From Blasia pusilla (taxonomy: Eukaryota; Marchantiophyta; Marchantiopsida; Blasiales), in contig CM114273.1 of NCBI GenBank assembly GCA_050084515.1, positions 4,588,001 through 4,652,000 of the forward strand: a stretch of 64,000 bases of DNA, given 5' to 3'. The notes under the pieces were generated by a model. The model saw only the letters and a list, made by a program, of their open reading frames with translations. It was not told where the DNA came from and did not search any database. A program made the position numbers and the translations under genes. Shown one piece after another: positions 58,886 to 64,000 of the stretch. Every line of letters starts with the position of its first letter. The stretch's first letter is position 1.

Positions 58886-59391
58886 TAGCAGTGCTTTCGG
58901 TTCATAACGTATTAGTTTCGTTTTTCTCCGAACCTTGGAGATGAACGTGTTTATGAACACATTCATCTCCGGAGCGTATGAAGGGCCGGTTGTATGGGTG
59001 AATCGCCTATCGATTTTCTCGTTTGTTCTGTAGGGTTATAAGATGACACTGGCAGAGAATTAGCGGAGGTCTGCCACACAGTTCTGTGCTTGTTTTTGTA
59101 ATTCGTAGAGTTGCATTGCCGGAATGCCTTACGTTTCTTACAATTGGGCCAGATCACACTAGTGTCCAATTGATTGTGGTTCTTTCTTAAATAGACGGGA
59201 AGTCACTTTTCATTGTCACTTTACCTATATAAGTGTATTCGGTGGCGCATGTTGTTAAGTCATGCCTTGTGATTCAGCCTCTGGTGCTTGATTATGTATT
59301 TGGTGGGTCAGTTGGTCTCTATAGTTACCTTATTCTTGAAATCTCTTTATTTCCATTGATAAGTTCAGAATATATCGTGAAGGTGTATTAG

Positions 59392-59712
59392 ATGGGTTCT
59401 GGTGTTGCATGTGACCATGTCATTCAGAGATGGCCGATTTGGAAAGTTGTGGCTCTAGAAGGCTTTCTGATTCGCTCCTCTGCACCTTTTATTCGCATGT
59501 CACAAAAAGGTTATCTGGTCTGCAGGGTGAAATGTGTGGATTGTCTTGATATCCGTTGCCCTGTCAGTTGCCACCAGGATGTTTCCCATCTCCCACGTTG
59601 GCGTCTATTGGGTCTGAGGGGATTGAAGGTAACTGAAGGGGATTCAATGGTAATTTTTTGTGTAGAAAAAATCATCCATCCACTTTTTGTCGCACTCATC
59701 GACAGTAAGTAG
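59392..59712 (+). CDS. small open frame, unrecognised
   Basis: The frame encodes 106 residues starting MGSGVACDHVIQRWPIWKV and includes several Cys (VCRVKCVDCLDIRCPVSCHQ). No splice or family evidence. It lies between the minisatellite and the 231-bp satellite. It could be an exon, but support is weak. Confidence 0.25.
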   Translation: MGSGVACDHVIQRWPIWKVVALEGFLIRSSAPFIRMSQKGYLVCRVKCVDCLDIRCPVSCHQDVSHLPRWRLLGLRGLKVTEGDSMVIFCVEKIIHPLFVALIDSK

Positions 59713-59989
59713 GTGTCTTATGAATTATACCCTGGGATCATATGAACACCAAATGCTTATTGTTCTTAAGGTGTCATCCGTGTAGTTCCCTAAACTGAGT
59801 GGATATTGCATTTGAGAACCTGGACATGGCTGGAATACCTTCTTTGTGTCCGTTAAGACAATCATGAAAAATATAATTTACTTAAAGAGAATCGATTGGG
59901 AATTTTTGTGGATAGTCGACAAGTCTTCTTTGTACAATAGTGTTGATTATGAAACAAAGCAACAAGGAGGAGGAAAGGGTGCAGAATAG

Positions 59990-61370
59990 AAAAAATTGGT
60001 CACCAAAATGGATAATATGAAAATTCACAAGACTGTCGGTAGGATCGTGGTAAACAGAAAACATTCCATCTTCCACACACATTACACTCAAAGAAAAAAA
60101 AAATCTATAAAATTGGAAATCCTTGTCCCATTCTTTTACCCGAAGAAATAGAAAACTGATGTAAAGCTATGAAATAAAGTGAATGCATAAGTGGATAATA
60201 TGGTAAGCATTCCACCTTACAATGAAGGAAGCTGGGAAATTAGGGGAAAATTCACAAGATTATCGGTAGGATTGTGGTAAATAGAAAGCATTCCAATATT
60301 TTTTAAAATTGGAAATCCTTGTACCATTCTTTTACGCGAAGAAATAGAGAACAGATGCAAAGCTATAGCATAAAGTGAATGGATAAGTGGACAATATGAT
60401 AAGCATGCCATCTTATAATTAAGGACGCCGAGAAATCATGGGAAAGTTCACAAGACCGTCGATAGGATCGTGGTAAACAGAAAGCATTCCATCTTCCACA
60501 AACATTACACTCGAAGAAAATTAATTTTTTTCTACAAAAGTAGAAATCCTTGTACCATTCTTTTACCCGAAGAAATAGAAAACAGATGTAAAGCTATAAA
60601 ATAAAGTGAAGGGATAAGTGCATGATATGGTAGGCATTCCATCTTAGAATTAAGGACGCCGGGAAATTATGGGAAAGTTCACAAGACTGTCGGTAGGATC
60701 GTGGTAAACAGAAAGCATTCCATCTTCCACAAACATTACACAAGAAGAAAATGAATTGTTTCCTACAAAAGTAGAAATCCTTGTACCATTCTCTTACCCG
60801 AAGAAATAGAAAACAGATGTAAAGCTATTAAGTAAAGTGAAGGGATAAGTGGATGATATGGTAAGCATTCCATCTTAGAATTAAGGACACCGGGAAATTA
60901 TGGGAAAGTTCACAAGACTGTCGGTAGGATCGTGGTAAACAGAAAGAATTCCATCTTCCACAAACATTACACTCGAAGAAAATGAATTGTTTCCTACAAA
61001 AGTAGAAATCCTTGTACCATTCTTTTACCCGAAGAAATAGAAAACAGATGTAAAGCTATTAAGTAAAGTGAAGGGATAGGTGGATGATATGGTAAGCATG
61101 CCATCTTAGAATTGAGGACTCCCAGAATCAATGGGAAAGTTCAAAAGACTGTCGGTAGGATCGTGGTAGACAGAAAGCATTCCATCTTCCACAAACATTG
61201 CACTCAAAGATAATAAAATTTCTCTATAAAATTGGAAATCCTTGTACCATTCGTTTACCCAGAGAAATAGAAAACATATGTAAAGCTATAAAATAAAGGA
61301 ATGGATAAGTGGACAATATTATAAGCATTCCATCTCAGAATTGAGGACGCCGAGAAATTATGGGAAAACT
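59990..61370. repeat. 231-bp satellite array, six units
   Basis: CACAAGACTGTCGGTAGG-type starts lie at 60,026, 60,253, 60,449, 60,680, 60,911 and 61,142, so the period is 231 bp, with one shorter unit of 196. Each unit has GAAAGCATTCCATCTTCCAC, CCTTGTACCATTCTTTTACC, GAAGAAATAGAAAACAGATG and GGTAAGCATTCCATCTTAGA. Central units are closest to one another and outer units more diverged, as in unequal-exchange arrays. Confidence 0.9.
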
Positions 61371-61918
61371 CCCCACGATTTTTTAATCCGGTGTGCTAGA
61401 GTTATCTTTGGAAGTGAAGTCTGTATCTCAAGTATCTTTCGAGGAAATGGAGAGTATTTTAAGTATCCCCATGGAGTGGAAAGCATTTTACTCTTGCAAC
61501 CTATCTTCTCAATTTATGTAAGAAAAAGAATGAGGACAAAATCCAAACATCATCTAAAAGGACACGTTGCCCCTACCTGTGAAATGAGAGTGTGTATATA
61601 TTCTGTGCATCTACTTTTTATGTGTTAGTGTCCAAGAATAGATTGATAGAACACCCTGATAGCTCCATGAAGGGATTCATTACAGATAAAGTCAGGGAAA
61701 AAGGATTCTGAAAGGATCATGTTTTTTATGAAAATATGTTCCAATATGCCCTGAGATACTTAATGCTCATATAATGAAATCATTTGTCCAAGGCCAAAAT
61801 GGTGAAATAAAGCACCTTTTAAAGTCAAGTAAGACAAGCTGGAATCAAAACGAGGTAGAAAATCAATTTTGAGACATTTACTCGCAATGTGAGCTCACAT
61901 ATTACTTCGGAACAGAAT
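61371..61918. other. no supported gene
   Basis: A 95-residue frame (61,341-61,628) begins inside the last satellite unit and has no domain. Nothing else is seen. Confidence 0.4.
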
Positions 61919-62536
61919 TCATGAGTTGGGGGGATTTCTAAGTAAGCTTTGTGGGCAGAGATCAAAGGAAAGCTGAGCACGTAGAAATTCCCAAGCATTA
62001 CGGTTATGATCTAAACATTGGAGCACCTCTCTATTTGCCACACTCAATTGAAGGAGATTGTCATCTATCAAGAGTGCTTGTACCTGCAACACAAACTTCT
62101 CAATGATTTGAGGTAAGCCATCGATGGTCTTTTCAGACATGGACCTTTCGAGCTTCAGAGAGAAATGCGCATAGATAGAAATCCATGCACAATCGTTTCC
62201 ATAGTATTGCAAACATCTGAAATGACCTTCAACCTGGTGATAACTCCTCTGATTCTACAAGTGATCCCTTGTGAGACTTAGCTGGCTTCTTTCTGCAGGC
62301 CCCATAAAAATCTTCACAAATGCATCGTTGAAGTTTTTGTTCAAATTTGACAATGATAAGCTGGTAGTAGAAATTTCACAGCAAGAAACACTTCCAACTC
62401 CTTCCTTCACGCGTTTTTCAGTTTTGCCATTTGATTCATGGCCTCTTTCCCCATCCTGAAGTCCTTGTGCAGGTCTGGAAGGTTGTTGGAGCTGGATCAC
62501 TCCTTTGGTCCTCTTCATTGCACGAGTTTTGTCCAT
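61919..62536 (-). CDS. unrecognised minus-strand protein, two frames
   Basis: The minus-strand frame 62,536-62,255 starts MDKTRAMKRTKGVIQL and looks protein-like (LSNLNKNFNDAFVKIFMGP). A second frame, 62,221-61,919, reads CLQYYGNDCAWISIYAHFSLKLER and ends FLRAQLSFDLCPQSLL. They are only about 35 bases apart, too short for a normal intron, so a frameshift or an unseen splice is needed. Composition and periodicity look coding. I do not recognise the family. It follows the right-edge MULE copy on the same strand. Confidence 0.4.
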
Positions 62537-63130
62537 GGTGACAGATCAAAATTGAATCGTGGAGATCAAAAGAACTTCTTCACACTCGTTTCCGTTTCCC
62601 TTGATTCATAGTCGCTTCATCTTCAGTGAACCCGAAGATTGAAAATATTCATCTGAACTGAGCCCCTATGTATCGCGATGTCCCTCTCTCAAAAATCCAA
62701 ATGCCTAGGGCCGGCGGAAGACCCTATGATCGATGCCGTTAATATATGTGGCGCTACCCGTGGAGATCCTGTGAAGATCCGCCAATCTGGAATACCTTCC
62801 ATGAATTCCACAACCCCAATCCTCCATATACACCGATCTCAAAACTACAACAAAATCACGTGCATGTGGCACCATCCATATTCAAAACCATTGATCTTGC
62901 CTGTGTGTCTAGCTCATCTTGCAGGCCCAATCTCTTCTTTCTTGGTCTTGGCTTTGGAAAGGATGGTAACCTACTTGAGGTTCCATCTTGGGATGGACAC
63001 AAAACTGTGTTATATCCCAATCCATGTTGTGTACTCTATCTCTTTGCTTTTTCTGATCAACGCTCAATGTTGGACTTCACTCGTTTGACAGAATTATTGT
63101 TTTGGAAACCATCATTGTATGTCTGAAAGG
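62537..63130. other. no supported gene
   Basis: Two overlapping plus-strand frames (62,678-63,088 and 62,746-63,126) lack domains and cannot both be real. Confidence 0.35.
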
Positions 63131-63133
63131 GTT

Positions 63134-64000
63134 TCATTTCTGTTGTGTCAAGCCGTTTCTAACAACAACTTTTGTTGTTTCAATCCGACCATTTATTTCC
63201 CTCAACATTTTAGACGCCATTCTTAGAAGCAAGTCACTACCATGGCAATGATTTTGCAACTCAGAGTACAATTTGTCCATAGTAGCCTCCATTTCTTGGG
63301 TTAAACCCGATAAATAAGATTCTTCGACTACAAGTGTTGTCTCAAGCGAAGGGCTTATACTCGTCTCTGTGTATGGAATGCATTCTGAAAGACACTTCAG
63401 ATTCAAATAATTAGATTATAGCTGAAACCTGAAAACCAAAGCATAAATAATATCAAAATTATTTCAATGTACTTGCACTACAAGATTTTGTATTAGTATT
63501 TAAAAGGAAACCTGGTATTTCGTTGAGATCGAGGAGGCTGCCGGAGATATGACTTTCAATAGATCTCGAATTTGTCACTGGCATTTTTAGTTGTGTAATT
63601 CCTCCCCATTTGCTGCCCAATCTTCTTCCAAGTATATTCACAAGGTCCTCTTCGTTGTAATCCTCTCGTAACAAAGCTGCAATCTGGAGAGAGATCTCAT
63701 CATAGAAATCATGATATTTGCATTAGAAGATGGACAATAAGACAATTTGTGGTACCCAAAAAGAAAAACAAAAGTATTACTTACCATGTGCTTGTAGATG
63801 TTCCCCTTTAGGGACCAAGGACACTCACAATGACCCCATTCGGTGTCATAGTTGTATACTTCATACCATTTTGTTGGTATTGTTTGGCTCCTGACACGTG
63901 CCATCTTTACTTGCCCCTTGATTGATTGAAGTCGCACATCGCTCGTTGGGATTTCTCTTCCCTTCAATACTGCATTATTCACATATTGCTCTTCTGTTGC
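63134..64000 (-). pseudogene. second SWIM-type MULE transposase, C-terminal part
   Basis: The minus-strand reading matches the copy at 54,460-55,320. It contains NNAVLKGREI, then MARVRSQTIPTKWYEVYNYD, then GHCECPWSLKGNIYKH near 63,830-63,785. EDYNEEDLVNILGRRLGSKW near 63,660 matches ENYNEADLVKILGVRLGTR at 54,800. A VVVRNGLTQQ end lies near 63,150. Here the SWIM finger keeps the first two Cys but the third is Tyr (NIYKH). The element runs off the right edge, so its catalytic core is outside the window. Confidence 0.8.

Noticed and set aside
59990-61370. Possible CRISPR array from regular repeats
   Set aside because: Units of 231 bp are contiguous with no short-repeat/spacer pattern, and the genome is a plant's.
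62678-63126. Two overlapping plus-strand frames of 136 and 126 residues
   Set aside because: They conflict with each other and neither shows a family or coding-like pattern.

Overview
The window reads as nuclear DNA of a streptophyte plant. The two intact genes have short spliced exons and belong to the plant branch of glycoside hydrolase family 27. Almost everything else is plant-type transposable elements: Ty1/copia, Ty3/gypsy, SWIM-type Mutator (MULE), LINE, MITE-like elements and satellites. I cannot name the species. A retrotransposon carrying a DNA methyltransferase fits a charophyte alga or a seed-free land plant best, but that is inference.

Bases 1-17,000 are a nest. A minus-strand Ty1/copia element (gag near 16.9 kb, protease, integrase, then reverse transcriptase at 1-579 running off the left edge) is split between integrase and reverse transcriptase. 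The split is made by a plus-strand Ty3/gypsy-type insertion at about 580-14,407, flanked by a short matching CATG/ACATG. The insertion encodes gag, aspartic protease, a C5-cytosine DNA methyltransferase, reverse transcriptase-RNase H, integrase and a C-terminal PHD finger. All frames are broken, mostly by stops one C-to-T step from CAG or CAA. Two catalytic residues are lost by G-to-A changes that also fit former CAG sites.

Bases 18,500-23,760 and 36,379-42,397 hold two tandem, same-strand ten-exon genes for an alpha-galactosidase/beta-L-arabinopyranosidase-like enzyme. Both stay open through all inferred splice junctions (about 481 and 477 residues) and five of their ten exons have identical lengths. 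Copy 2 carries two tandem arrays in its introns; one repeats its own exon-4 splice acceptor and exon start. Between the two genes lie a LINE fragment, duplicated GC-rich blocks, an unrecognised multi-exon gene-like stretch (27.7-30.9 kb) and AT-rich DNA with a MITE copy.

Bases 42,400-64,000 are repeat-rich. They hold a decayed zinc-finger gene whose product has a VEAIPP-type repeat (47.6-49.9 kb), a spliced MULE transposase (52.7-55.6 kb) with a second inverted copy at the right edge, a 231-bp satellite (60-61.4 kb), minisatellites, and a short motif near GGAAACCATTCCAC that recurs across the region and also underlies the VEAIPP repeat. No rRNA, complete tRNA or CRISPR was seen.
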